Assembly (NCBI RefSeq): GCF_009996735.1
Contig: NZ_JAACYI010000025.1
Coordinates: 1 to 51,310, forward strand
Direction of reading: 5' to 3'
Source: Cellulomonas sp. APG4
GTDB lineage: Bacteria; Actinomycetota; Actinomycetes; Actinomycetales; Cellulomonadaceae
DNA: 51,310 nt
Shown: positions 7,673 through 16,942 of the stretch, piece after piece
Position numbering within the stretch: position 1 is the first letter of the stretch
Layout: every line of letters begins with the position of its first letter
Position numbers and translations under genes: made by a program
Notes under the pieces: generated by a model
Databases searched by the model: none
What the model saw: only the letters and a program-made list of their open reading frames with translations
What the model was told of the DNA's origin: nothing

Positions 7673-10600
7673 CGGCCGCGCACGCGAGGGGCCCGTGGCG
7701 GGTCGCCTCGTCGACGCTGCACGCGCTCGTGGTCGAGGGTGGTGGGCTCGCGTCGCTCACGGCCGGCGAGGTCGAGCTGGTGCAGCACGCGGCCTCGGCC
7801 TTCGAGCCCGGCCTGGTCCAGCTGTGGCTGCGCGAGGGTGCGGCGGGCACCGTGATCCCGTTGCTGGGCGCGGGCTCGCCGTCCCGGGTCACGGTGCACG
7901 ACGACGGCGTCGGCTACGTGGGTGAGCACGCCGGCCTGCGCTGGGACGTGCGCTGGGTGCTGCACCCCGAGCGGTCCGCGTGGGCGTGGCACGTCGCGGT
8001 GACCGCGACCGGCGGACCCCGCGAGGTCGACCTGGTGCACGCGCACGACGTCGCGCTCGCGGCCCCGGGGGCCCTGCGCGCCAACGAGCTGTACGTGAGC
8101 CAGTACCTCGACGTGAGCCCGCTCGACCGCCCCACGGGCACCGCGCTCGCGGTGCGGCAGAACCTCGCGCAGGCGGGGCGCACGCCGTGGTGCGTGCTGG
8201 CGTGCGACGCCCGGGTGGCGGGCTGGGCCACGGACGCGCTCGACGTCCACGGTCTCGCGGCCCGCGCGGGTGCGCCGTCGGGCCCCACGGGCGACCTGCC
8301 CTCGCGCCGCCGTCAGCACGAGCACACGCTCGCGACGCTGCAGACCGAGCGCGTGCGGCTCGAGCCGGGGACACCGTGGCGCGTGACGTTCGCGGGGCTG
8401 CTCGTGGCGGACCACCCGGCCCCCACCACGCCCGATGACGCGACGTACGCACGCGAGGCGCTCGAGCTCGCGCACACGACGGCGGCCTGGGAGCCGCCGT
8501 CCGGGGCCGAGGCGCACGAGGCGCCGCGCAGCGTCTACACGGTGCGCACCGCGGCCCACGTCGCCCGCCCGGGGGCGGCGACCGCGGACGTGCGCGTGCG
8601 CGAGGTGCCGGACCTGACCGAGGCCGAGCTGCAAACGGGCTGGCCGGGCGAGTGGCGCGTGGTCGAGCGCGCCGACGACGGCAGGCTGCTCTCGTTCTTC
8701 GCGGGCGACGAGCACGTGGTCACGCGTGCCAAGGAGCTCGCTGTGCTGCGCCCGCACGGCACGATCCTGCGCACCGGCGACAGGGCCGAGCCCGATCCCG
8801 CGGGCCTCACGACCACCGCGTGGATGACCGGCTCGCCCGCGTCCTACCTGACCCGCGGCCACGCGACGAAGGGCCGCGTGCTCACGACCGTGCGGGGCTA
8901 CCTCAACCTGCACCGCGCCTACGGGCTGCGTGTGCTGGTGGAGGACGGCGACGCGTGGCACCTGCTCGACCTGCCGCTCGTGCACGCGACCACGCTCGAC
9001 GGCGCCCGCTGGGTGCACCGCCTCGGCGCTGGCGGCCCCCGCGTCGAGGTGCGCACGCACGTTCCCGCGGACGAGCACGTGGTGCGCCTGCGCGTCACGG
9101 TCGACGGCGCTCCACGACGCGTCCTCCTCGCGCTGCACCTGGCGACCCCGGACGAGCCGCTGCCCCCGCGCGGGTCGGAGCCTCCCGCGGTCGAGACCAC
9201 GCCCGACGGCGTCGTCGTGCGGGTCGAGGCGGGGGGCGAGCCGCTGCTGCTCGCGGTGCGTGCGTCGACGCCGCTGCACGCGGGCGACGACGGCCCGCTG
9301 TTCGACGACGGCGTGTCGCGGCAGGGCGGTGTGGTCACGCTGACCACCGAGCCGGTCCCGGTGCTCGACCTCGAGCTGCAGGTCCACGAGCCGGGTGGCC
9401 CGGCCGTCGGTGCGGCGGTCGCCGCCGCAGGGCTGGCCGACGGGGCGCCCGACACCGCACCCGCGCACGGGCCGGACGGGCCCGCGTCCTCGTCGGCCTG
9501 GTGGCCCTCGGTCACCTCCCTGCGCGTCGAGGCCGACGGCCCGGCGCGCGCCGAGGTGGACGCGCTCGACGCGGCGCTGCCGTGGCTCGTGCGTGACGCC
9601 CTGGTCCACCACCTGTCGCCGCGCGGACTCGAGCAGTACACGGGCGGGGCGTGGGGCACGCGCGACGTGACCCAGGGTCCGCTCGAGCTGCTGCTCGCGC
9701 TCGACCGCACGGACGACGCGCGCACGCTGCTGCGCACGGTGCTCGCGGCGCAGTCCGACGACGGCTCGTGGCCCCAGGCCTTCGGGTTCGTGCCCGGCGA
9801 CGAGGAGTTCCGCCACGAGCCGCCGCACGGCGACGTGGTGCACTGGCCCGTGCTCGCCGTCGGGCGGCTGCTGCTCGCCACGGCCGATGCGAGCCTGCTC
9901 GACGAGCAGGTGGGCTGGTTCGGCGGCGCGGCCCCGGCCTCGGTGCTCGAGCACCTGGACCGGGCCCTCGCACGTGCCCGTGCCGGCGCGCTGCCCGGGA
10001 CGCACCTGGTCGCCTACGGCCACGGCGACTGGAACGACTCGCTCCAGCCCGCCGAGCCCGAGATGGCGACCACCCTGGTGAGCACGTGGACCGTGGTGCT
10101 CCACCACCAGGCGCTGCGCACGCTCGCCGACGGCCTGGAGGCGGCGGGCGGGCACGACGAGCGCGTCGCGCGCCTGCGCGCCGAGGCCGCCGAGGTCGCC
10201 GCCGACCTGCACCGCCACCTCGTCGTGGACGGCGAGCTCACGGGCTACGCGCAGCTCGAGCCCGCGGCCGACGGCGTGCGCGTGCGCCGGTACCTCGTCC
10301 ACCCGCGCGACACCGAGACGGGGCTGCGCCGCGGTGCGCTCCAGATGATCCACGCGGTGGGCGACGGCGTGCTCGACCGCGCAGGGGCCGCGCACCACGT
10401 GGACCTCGTGCGCACGCACCTCATGGGGGTCGACGGCGTGCGCCTGTTCGACCGCCCGCCCGGCTACCACGGCGGGCAGATGCGGCACTTCCAGCGTGCG
10501 GAGACCGCGACGTTCGTGGGACGCGAGATCGGCCTCATGTACGTGCACGCGCACCTGCGCTGGTGCGAGGCGATGGCGCACTGGGGCGACCCGGAGGCGT

Positions 10601-11112
10601 TGTGGGCCGGGGTGCGGCAGGTCCTCGCGACGGACCCGACGCACGTGCCCGGCGCGCGCCGTCGGCAGGCCACCGCCTACGCGTCGAGCTCGGACGCCGC
10701 GGTGGCCGACAGGGCCGAGTTCGCGGCCCGGTACGGCGACGTGCTCACCGGCGCCACGGGACTCGAGGGTGGCTGGCGCATCTACTCGTCGGGTCCCGGC
10801 GTGCTGGTGCGTGTGCTGACGCAGTCGTTGCTCGGTGTGCGGCGCCGCGGTGCATCGGTCGAGATCGACCCCGTGCTGCCCGCACATCTCGACGGGCTGC
10901 GCGCGACGGTACCCCTCGACGGCCGCACGCTGCGGGTGCGCTACCGCGTCGGCGGTCGCGGCGTGGGCCCGACGGCGCTGCGGGTCGCGGGGCGCGACCT
11001 GCCCGCCCGGCGCGTCGAGCACCCGTACCGCACCGGGGGCCTCGTCGTCGCGCTCGCCGACCTCGCCGACGCGCTCGACGGCTCGCACGAGCTCGAGGTG
11101 AAGCTGCCGTGA
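7669..11112 (+). CDS. GH94-type phosphorylase, probable 1,2-beta-oligoglucan phosphorylase
   Basis: An 1147-residue cytoplasmic protein without signal peptide. The C-terminal half carries the GH94 (alpha/alpha)6 signature: GDWNDS at 787-791, where the family's general acid lies, GREIGLMYVHAHLRW, and a phosphate-site-like YHGGQMRHFQRAET segment; GWRIYSSGPG follows. Cellobiose phosphorylases are about 800 residues, whereas 1,2-beta-oligoglucan phosphorylases are about 1100, which fits here. Such enzymes release glucose-1-phosphate from sophorooligosaccharides, saving ATP. The GTG start at 7669 overlaps the permease stop (GTGA). A beta-1,3-specific GH149 or GH161 enzyme is the main alternative, since those have similar length; the beta-1,2 reading rests on operon context. 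Confidence 0.75.
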   Translation: MTAAHARGPWRVASSTLHALVVEGGGLASLTAGEVELVQHAASAFEPGLVQLWLREGAAGTVIPLLGAGSPSRVTVHDDGVGYVGEHAGLRWDVRWVLHPERSAWAWHVAVTATGGPREVDLVHAHDVALAAPGALRANELYVSQYLDVSPLDRPTGTALAVRQNLAQAGRTPWCVLACDARVAGWATDALDVHGLAARAGAPSGPTGDLPSRRRQHEHTLATLQTERVRLEPGTPWRVTFAGLLVADHPAPTTPDDATYAREALELAHTTAAWEPPSGAEAHEAPRSVYTVRTAAHVARPGAATADVRVREVPDLTEAELQTGWPGEWRVVERADDGRLLSFFAGDEHVVTRAKELAVLRPHGTILRTGDRAEPDPAGLTTTAWMTGSPASYLTRGHATKGRVLTTVRGYLNLHRAYGLRVLVEDGDAWHLLDLPLVHATTLDGARWVHRLGAGGPRVEVRTHVPADEHVVRLRVTVDGAPRRVLLALHLATPDEPLPPRGSEPPAVETTPDGVVVRVEAGGEPLLLAVRASTPLHAGDDGPLFDDGVSRQGGVVTLTTEPVPVLDLELQVHEPGGPAVGAAVAAAGLADGAPDTAPAHGPDGPASSSAWWPSVTSLRVEADGPARAEVDALDAALPWLVRDALVHHLSPRGLEQYTGGAWGTRDVTQGPLELLLALDRTDDARTLLRTVLAAQSDDGSWPQAFGFVPGDEEFRHEPPHGDVVHWPVLAVGRLLLATADASLLDEQVGWFGGAAPASVLEHLDRALARARAGALPGTHLVAYGHGDWNDSLQPAEPEMATTLVSTWTVVLHHQALRTLADGLEAAGGHDERVARLRAEAAEVAADLHRHLVVDGELTGYAQLEPAADGVRVRRYLVHPRDTETGLRRGALQMIHAVGDGVLDRAGAAHHVDLVRTHLMGVDGVRLFDRPPGYHGGQMRHFQRAETATFVGREIGLMYVHAHLRWCEAMAHWGDPEALWAGVRQVLATDPTHVPGARRRQATAYASSSDAAVADRAEFAARYGDVLTGATGLEGGWRIYSSGPGVLVRVLTQSLLGVRRRGASVEIDPVLPAHLDGLRATVPLDGRTLRVRYRVGGRGVGPTALRVAGRDLPARRVEHPYRTGGLVVALADLADALDGSHELEVKLP

Positions 11113-13370
11113 CCGCGCCCGCGCACCGCCCCTGGCTCGACCGGACGCTGCCCGTCGCCGAGCGCGTCGCGCTGCTGCGCGCGGCGATGACGCTCGAGGA
11201 GAAGGTCGGCCAGCTCGTCCAGGTCGCCAACCCCGACCCGGTGCGCGACGCCGACGCGCTCGCGGCCGGGGCCTTCGGCACGTGCATCGTGGCGAGCGGT
11301 GAGCACGCGGGGAACGTGCGCGACGCCGGCACGCAGGCCGAGGCCGTCAACGCGCTCCAGCGCGCCGCGGTCGAGTCCTCGCGGCTCGGCGTCCCGCTCG
11401 TGGTGGCGCGCGACGTCATCCACGGCCACCGCACGGTGTTCCCGATCCCGCTGGGCCAGGCGGCCTCGTTCGACGCCGACCTGGTGCGGGCGTGCGCCCG
11501 CGTCGCCGCACGCGAGGCGACGGCCGACGGCGTGCGCTGGACCTTCGCCCCGATGCTCGACGTGGCGCAGGACCCGCGCTGGGGCCGGGTCGCCGAGAGC
11601 TGGGGCGAGGACGCCTGGCTCGGCGCGCACCTGGGTGCGGCGGCGGTCGAGGGTTTTCAGGGTGCCGACGACGCAGGCCCACGGGGTGACGGGACCTTCG
11701 CCGCCGACGCGCTCGCGGCGTGCGCCAAGCACTACGTGGGCTACGGGCTCGCGCAGGGCGGACGCGACTACGCCGAGGTCGACGTGGGCCCGCGCACGCT
11801 GCAGAACCGTCACCTGCGCCCGTTCCGGGCCGCGGTCGACGCGGGCGTCGCGACCGTGATGAGCGCGTTCCACACCCTCGACACCGTGCCGATGACCGCT
11901 CACGAGGGCCTGCTGCGCGCGCACCTCAAGGGCGACCTGGGCTTCGCCGGCCCGGTGGTGAGCGACTGGGACGCCGTCGGCGAGCTCGTGCGGCACGGCG
12001 TCGCGCACGACACGCGCGAGGCCGCGTCCCTCGCGCTGCGGGCGGGGGTCGACGTCGACATGGTGACGGGCGCCTACGGCGGGCACCTGGCGGACCTCGT
12101 GCGCTCGGGCGAGGTGCCCGAGGAGCTGGTCGACGACGCCGTCGGGCGTGTGCTCGCGCTCAAGGTGCGGCTCGGTCTGCTCGACGACCCGTTCACCGAC
12201 CCGGCGCGCGCGGCGCGCGTCCACCTGACGACCGAGCACCGCGCGCTCGCACGCCGGGCCGCGGCGAGCGCGGTGGTGCTGCTGCGCGACGACGACGGCG
12301 TGCTCCCGCTGCTCGCGCCCGACGGCACGGGTGCCCCCGCGCGCGTGCACGTCACCGGGCCGTTCGCGACGGCCCGGGCCGAGCTCTTCGGCACGTGGAC
12401 CCTCGACGGCCGTGGCGAGGACGCCGTGCCGATCGCCGACGCGGTGCGCGAGCGCCTCGCGGGCACCGAGGTCACGGTCGACGACGGCCGTTGGCCCGAT
12501 GCGGCGCTGGTCGCGGCACGCGAGGCCGACGTGGTGCTCGCGTGCGTCGGCGAGCACCCGATGCGCAGCGGCGAGGCCAACTCGGTGACGTCGCTCGAGC
12601 TGCCGCCCGGCCAGGTCGAGCAGCTCGAGGCGCTCGCACGCGTGAGCCGGCGGCTCGTCGTGGTGGTCGTGACGGGACGCCCGCTCGCCCTCGGCAGGCT
12701 CGCGCACCTGGGCGACGCGCTCGCGCTCGTGCCCCACCCCGGCGTCGAGGGCGGCCACGGCGTGGTCGACGTGCTCACGGGTGACGTGCCCGCGAGCGGC
12801 CGGCTGCCGTCGAGCATCCCGTGGGTCACCGGCCAGGTGCCGCTGCACCACGACCACCTGCCCACGGGTCGCCCGCTCGACCCGGGCGGGCCGGTGGGTC
12901 GGTACCGCGACCACCAGGACGGGCCGATGTACCCGTTCGGCTTCGGCCTCGGCTACGCGCCCGTCGAGTACGGCGCGCTCGAGCTCTCGTCCTCACGGCT
13001 CGAGCGCGAGGGGCGTGTCGCCGCGCGTGTGCGCGTCGCGAACCGCGGGGACCGGCCGACGGTCGAGACCGTCCAGCTCTACGCCCGCGCGCGGCGCGCC
13101 TCGGTCTCGCGACCCGTGAGCGAGCTCGTGGGCGTGCGGCGGGTCGAGCTCGCGCCGGGCGACGAGCGCGTCGTCTCGTTCGAGGTGGACCACGGCCTGC
13201 TCGCCCACCGCGACGCCGTCGGGCACACGTGCCACGAGGGCGGCCGGTTCGTCCTCACCGCCGGCCCGCACGCCGGGGCCGGGTCGAGCGCCGAGCTCGA
13301 CGTCGTTCCCGCGCCTCACGGGCGTACCGCCGAGCCCGGGGAGGTGCCCACCCACTCGTCCGACCGATGA
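11109..13370 (+). CDS. GH3 beta-glucosidase, cytoplasmic
   Basis: A 753-residue GH3 enzyme with three parts: an N-terminal TIM barrel carrying the nucleophile in VVSDWDAV (D286), an alpha/beta domain with the probable acid/base E489 in RSGEANS, and a C-terminal fibronectin-III-like domain (about 630-730). There is no signal peptide, so it acts on imported sugars. It is coupled to the phosphorylase gene by a GTGA overlap. In the comparable Listeria innocua locus the GH3 enzyme hydrolyses sophorose and short beta-1,2-glucooligosaccharides that the phosphorylase leaves. Linkage preference here is inferred. Confidence 0.88.
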   Translation: MTAPAHRPWLDRTLPVAERVALLRAAMTLEEKVGQLVQVANPDPVRDADALAAGAFGTCIVASGEHAGNVRDAGTQAEAVNALQRAAVESSRLGVPLVVARDVIHGHRTVFPIPLGQAASFDADLVRACARVAAREATADGVRWTFAPMLDVAQDPRWGRVAESWGEDAWLGAHLGAAAVEGFQGADDAGPRGDGTFAADALAACAKHYVGYGLAQGGRDYAEVDVGPRTLQNRHLRPFRAAVDAGVATVMSAFHTLDTVPMTAHEGLLRAHLKGDLGFAGPVVSDWDAVGELVRHGVAHDTREAASLALRAGVDVDMVTGAYGGHLADLVRSGEVPEELVDDAVGRVLALKVRLGLLDDPFTDPARAARVHLTTEHRALARRAAASAVVLLRDDDGVLPLLAPDGTGAPARVHVTGPFATARAELFGTWTLDGRGEDAVPIADAVRERLAGTEVTVDDGRWPDAALVAAREADVVLACVGEHPMRSGEANSVTSLELPPGQVEQLEALARVSRRLVVVVVTGRPLALGRLAHLGDALALVPHPGVEGGHGVVDVLTGDVPASGRLPSSIPWVTGQVPLHHDHLPTGRPLDPGGPVGRYRDHQDGPMYPFGFGLGYAPVEYGALELSSSRLEREGRVAARVRVANRGDRPTVETVQLYARARRASVSRPVSELVGVRRVELAPGDERVVSFEVDHGLLAHRDAVGHTCHEGGRFVLTAGPHAGAGSSAELDVVPAPHGRTAEPGEVPTHSSDR

Positions 13371-13393
13371 CGTTCAGACGGAAGGAAGCACAG

Positions 13394-14998
13394 ATGAGCA
13401 TGCGCACACGCGCCGCCGGGCTCACCCTCGCGGCGCTCACCACCGTCGGGCTCGTGGCCGCGGGACCCGCGACCGCGGCCCCCGCGCCCAGCACCGGCGC
13501 ACCGACCCACGGCTCGGGCTGGGGGCACCACCCCGGCAAGGACCACCCAGGCAAGGGCGACAAGGCCGAGCGGGCCGTGCTCATGGAGTACGCGCGCGAC
13601 ACGTGGGCCTCGTTCGAGGCCATGGCCCACCCGGACACGGGCCTGCCGTCCGACAACATCGACGGTGACCTCTCGGCCGACAGCCGCAGCGGGTACACCT
13701 CGCCGACCAACATCGGCGCCTACCTGTGGAGCACCGTGGTGGCGCGCGACCTGCGCCTGATCAGCCGGCACGAGGCGAAGGACCGGCTCGCGCAGACCCT
13801 CGCGAGCGTCGCGGGGCTCGAGCGGCACGAGGACTCGGGCATGTTCTACAACTGGTACGACGAGGCGACCGGCGAGAAGCTCACGGAGTTCCCGGGCTCG
13901 GGTGAGCGCATCTACCCGTTCCTGTCGAGCGTCGACAACGGCTGGCTCGCGACGGCGCTGGTGCTCGTGGGCAACGCCGAGCCACGGCTCGCACGCCAGG
14001 CGGCCGAGATCCGCGACACGATGGACTTCGGCTTCTACCACGACCCGCAGGTGCGTCAGCTGCGCGGCGGCTTCTGGGACGAGCAGCCGGCCGACCAGGC
14101 CGCCGTCGTGGACAACTACCGCGACCGCGGACCGGACGTCTGGTACACCGGTCACCACTACGGAACCCTCAACACCGAGCCGCGCATCGCGAGCTACCTG
14201 GGCATCGCGTGGGGCCAGATCCCGCCCGAGCACTACTTCTCGATGTTCCGGACCTTCCCCGACACGTGCGACTGGTCGTGGCCCGAGCAGAAGCCCGTGG
14301 GGGAGTGGACCGAGTACCTGGGCGTCGACGTGTTCGAGGGCGCCTACCGGTACCGCGACATGCAGCTCGTCCCCACGTGGGGTGGCTCGATGTTCGAGGC
14401 GCTCATGGTCGACCTGTTCGTGCCCGAGGCGCAGTGGGGGCCGAAGAGCTGGGGCGTCAACCACCCGCTCACGGTGCGCGCGCACATCGAGCACGGGCTC
14501 GACGAGGCCGGGTACGGCTACTGGGGCTTCTCGCCGGCGAGCAACCCCGAGGGCGGCTACCGCGAGTACGGCGTGGACGCGATCGGGATGGAGCCGAACG
14601 GCTACTCGTCGGACACCGAGCGCACGGTGACCGACCCGGGCTGGGACGACCCGGAGTGCGAGCGACCGGCGAGCGAGCCGGTCGAGTACGGCGACGGCGT
14701 GGTGACCCCGCACGCCTCGTTCCTCGCGCTGCCGTACGCCAAGGACGAGGCGCTCGAGAACCTCGCGAACATCCGCGCGGACTTCGACGCGTACGGCCCG
14801 GGAGGGTTCTACGACGCGGTGGCCGTGCGCAGCGGCACCGTGGCGCAGCGCTACCTGTCGCTCGACCAGGGGATGATCATGGCCGCACTCGGCAACGAGC
14901 TGAGCCGCGACAACGTGCGCAGGTACACCACCAGGGGTGACCTGAAGCGCGAGATCCGGCCGCTGCTGGCGATCGAGGAGTTCAACGCGGGCGGCTGA
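13394..14998 (+). CDS. Secreted PF10091 glucanase, GH144-like (probable endo-beta-1,2-glucanase)
   Basis: A 534-residue secreted protein: signal peptide (MSMRTRAAGL..., cleavage after about ATAAPA), a short His/Gly/Lys-rich linker, then one glycoamylase-like (PF10091) alpha/alpha barrel with the typical GYWGFSPASNPEGGY and EYGVDAIG segments and a VTPHASFLALPYAK motif. The ATG at 13394 has GGAAGGAAG in front, 23 bp after the GH3 gene. GH144 endo-beta-1,2-glucanases belong to this fold, and placement at the end of a phosphorylase/transporter operon suggests it makes the sophorooligosaccharides that are imported. PF10091 also covers other poorly known activities, so the exact GH family needs a family-level comparison. 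Confidence 0.72.
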   Translation: MSMRTRAAGLTLAALTTVGLVAAGPATAAPAPSTGAPTHGSGWGHHPGKDHPGKGDKAERAVLMEYARDTWASFEAMAHPDTGLPSDNIDGDLSADSRSGYTSPTNIGAYLWSTVVARDLRLISRHEAKDRLAQTLASVAGLERHEDSGMFYNWYDEATGEKLTEFPGSGERIYPFLSSVDNGWLATALVLVGNAEPRLARQAAEIRDTMDFGFYHDPQVRQLRGGFWDEQPADQAAVVDNYRDRGPDVWYTGHHYGTLNTEPRIASYLGIAWGQIPPEHYFSMFRTFPDTCDWSWPEQKPVGEWTEYLGVDVFEGAYRYRDMQLVPTWGGSMFEALMVDLFVPEAQWGPKSWGVNHPLTVRAHIEHGLDEAGYGYWGFSPASNPEGGYREYGVDAIGMEPNGYSSDTERTVTDPGWDDPECERPASEPVEYGDGVVTPHASFLALPYAKDEALENLANIRADFDAYGPGGFYDAVAVRSGTVAQRYLSLDQGMIMAALGNELSRDNVRRYTTRGDLKREIRPLLAIEEFNAGG

Positions 14999-15021
14999 GC
15001 CGCCCGGGGTCGCAGCGCCCA

Positions 15022-15066
15022 GGTGCGGAAGGTCGCCCGCGCATCCCGCGGGTGACCTTCCGCACC
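15022..15066 (+). terminator. strong hairpin ending the glucan operon
   Basis: A perfect 13-bp stem (15022-15034 with 15054-15066) is continued by an inner 6-bp stem CCCGCG/CGCGGG around a CATCC loop, 23 bp past the glucanase stop codon. Confidence 0.8.
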
Positions 15067-15115
15067 GCTGCGCGTCGTGCCGGGCGGGGCCGCGTGCGTG
15101 CGTGAGGCTGGGCCC

Positions 15116-16312
15116 ATGGGAGCCCACCACCCCGCCGTCGGCGAGCCGCACGTCCCGGTCCGCGCGAGCCGGCGCGCACGCGTCGTGCTGACCGCCCTGC
15201 TGGTGCCCGCCGTGCTCGCCGCGCTCGTCGGCGGCTGGCTGCTGCTCCCCCGCGGCGAGCAGCTGCCCTCCTACCCGACGACCGCGCCCGGGGCGGTCAT
15301 GGAGAGCGTCGAGCTCACGTCGGTGGACCCGGGCGCCGAGCTCGAGCCGCAGGCCCGCGGCACCGCCCCCGACGGCTCGCAGGCCCTGGTCCACGTGCCG
15401 CCCGAGTACCTCGACGAGCTGCGTCCCGGTGACCGGGTGCGCGCGATGACCCTGCCCGAGGGTATGTCGGTGGACGGCGCGACCCACGTGTTCGTCGACC
15501 TCGAGCGTGGCCCGCCCATGCTGCTGCTCGCGGTCGTCATGACGGTGCTGGTGGTCGCGGTCGCGCGGCTGCGCGGCCTCGCGGCGCTGGCCGGGCTGGT
15601 GATCTCGCTCGCGACGATCGGCGCCTTCACGCTGCCCGCCCTCCTCGCAGGCCGGCCCGCGCTGCTGGTGGCCGTGGTGAGCGCGGTCGCGATCATGACG
15701 GCCGTCCTCTACCTCGCGCACGGCCCCTCGGCACGCACCTCGACCGCGCTGCTCGGCACCCTCGTCGGCGTGCTGCTGGCCGCCGGGGTCTCCGCGTGGG
15801 CGGTCGGGGCCGCCCGGCTCACGGGACTGAGCGGTGAGGTGTCGCTCGACCTGCTCCAGCTGGCTCCCGGCATGTCGCTCTCGGGCGTGCTGCTGTGCGG
15901 GTTCGTGCTCGCGAGCCTCGGCGTGCTCAACGACGTGACGATCACGCAGGCCTCCGCCGTGTGGGAGCTGCGTGCGGCCAGCCCGGCGGCGAGCCGTCGC
16001 TCGGTGTTCGCGAGCGCGATGCGCATCGGCCGCGACCACATCGCCTCGACCGTCTACACCGTCGCGTTCGCCTACGTGGGTGCGGCGCTGCCGCTCGTGC
16101 TCATGGTCGCGATGAGCGACCGCGCGCTGCTGGACGTGCTGACCTCGGGCGAGGTCGCCGAGGAGGTGGTGCGCACGCTCGTCGGCACGATCGGGCTCGT
16201 CCTGGCCATCCCGGTGACCACGGGCATCGCGGCCCTCGTCGCGGGGCCGCGCGCGCTCGCGGCGACCGAGCCGGCCGCGGACGACGTCGTGCCGGTCACC
16301 TCCGGGGCGTGA
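15116..16312 (+). CDS. YibE/F family membrane protein
   Basis: A 398-residue integral membrane protein of the YibE/F-like family (PF07907). An N-terminal helix (about 22-44) anchors an extracytoplasmic region of roughly 90 residues, and about seven further hydrophobic helices follow, with the conserved SGVLLCGFVLASLGVLNDV segment. Molecular function is unknown for the family. The ATG at 15116 is the first in-frame ATG, without a strong ribosome-binding site. The 3' end overlaps the convergent TetR gene by 17 bp. Confidence 0.8.
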   Translation: MGAHHPAVGEPHVPVRASRRARVVLTALLVPAVLAALVGGWLLLPRGEQLPSYPTTAPGAVMESVELTSVDPGAELEPQARGTAPDGSQALVHVPPEYLDELRPGDRVRAMTLPEGMSVDGATHVFVDLERGPPMLLLAVVMTVLVVAVARLRGLAALAGLVISLATIGAFTLPALLAGRPALLVAVVSAVAIMTAVLYLAHGPSARTSTALLGTLVGVLLAAGVSAWAVGAARLTGLSGEVSLDLLQLAPGMSLSGVLLCGFVLASLGVLNDVTITQASAVWELRAASPAASRRSVFASAMRIGRDHIASTVYTVAFAYVGAALPLVLMVAMSDRALLDVLTSGEVAEEVVRTLVGTIGLVLAIPVTTGIAALVAGPRALAATEPAADDVVPVTSGA

Positions 16313-16859
16313 GGGCGCCGACCACGGCCCGCAGGCCGTAGTCGAACGCGGCGTCGACGTCACCGCCCAGGCGGAAGGCGCCCGCGAGCTCCATGGAGAC
16401 GAAGCCGTGCGCCCAGGCCGTGAGCGTGCGGGCCGCCGCGAGTGCGTCCTGCAGGCCCACCAAGCGCCCGACGGCGTCGAGCACCGGGGCGCTCGCGGCG
16501 GCCAGGAGGGCAGGGTCGGCCCGGGCGTCGTCGGGCGCCGGTGCGAAGACGAGGTGGTAGCCCGCGGGGCGCGCGTGCGCGAAGGCCCGCAGCGTGCGTC
16601 CCAGGCTCATCAGCTCGTCGGCGGGGGCCGCGCCGCCCGCGCCCCGCGTGAGCTGGTCGCCGAGGTCACGCACGGTGGCCTCCGTCACGAGCCGCACCAG
16701 GTCGGCGCGGTTGCGCACGCGCTTGTACAAGGACGGGGCCCGCACGCCCACCCGCTGGGCGACGGCCTGCATGGTGAGCGCGTCGGGCCCGGCCTCCTCG
16801 AGCAGCGCGAGGCCGGCTCCGACGATGGCGTCGAGCGTGGTGCGTTCGGGAGCGGGCAC
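16296..16859 (-). CDS. TetR-family repressor with WHG-type C-terminal domain
   Basis: A 187-residue TetR/AcrR regulator: helix-turn-helix in residues 25-55 (TMQAVAQRVGVRAPSLYKRV) and a C-terminal ligand domain with the AWAHGFVSMEL segment of the WHG subfamily. The GTG at 16859 follows GGAGGACC. It is divergent from a metallo-beta-lactamase-fold hydrolase gene with 83 bp between starts, where GGCTA/TAGCC repeats form a likely shared operator. It probably represses itself and the hydrolase; the inducer is unknown. Confidence 0.88.
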   Translation of the reverse strand: MPAPERTTLDAIVGAGLALLEEAGPDALTMQAVAQRVGVRAPSLYKRVRNRADLVRLVTEATVRDLGDQLTRGAGGAAPADELMSLGRTLRAFAHARPAGYHLVFAPAPDDARADPALLAAASAPVLDAVGRLVGLQDALAAARTLTAWAHGFVSMELAGAFRLGGDVDAAFDYGLRAVVGALTPRR

Positions 16860-16877
16860 GGAGGTCCTCCAACAGTT

Positions 16878-16912
16878 GGCTATTGACGTTAGCCTTCATG
16901 GCTATGTAGCGT
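16878..16912. promoter_or_regulatory. operator repeats over the MBL-gene promoter
   Basis: GGCTA (16878-16882), TAGCC (16890-16894) and GGCTA (16900-16904) form two overlapping inverted repeats. They enclose -35 TTGACG (16884-16889) and abut -10 TAGCGT (16907-16912), spacing 17, which points to the gene at 16943. This is a typical TetR operator layout in a divergent pair. Confidence 0.6.
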
Positions 16913-16942
16913 AGTCATCACGCCAGCGTACCGGAGGACCCC

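Noticed and set aside
7561-11088. Minus-strand open frame of 1175 codons
   Set aside because: It is antisense to the GH94 gene, Arg/His/Val-rich with no known domain, and arises because GC-rich codons on one strand leave few stops on the other.
13394-14998. Starch glucoamylase
   Set aside because: The PF10091 name glycoamylase-like is historical; GH15 motifs are absent and the operon context is beta-glucan.
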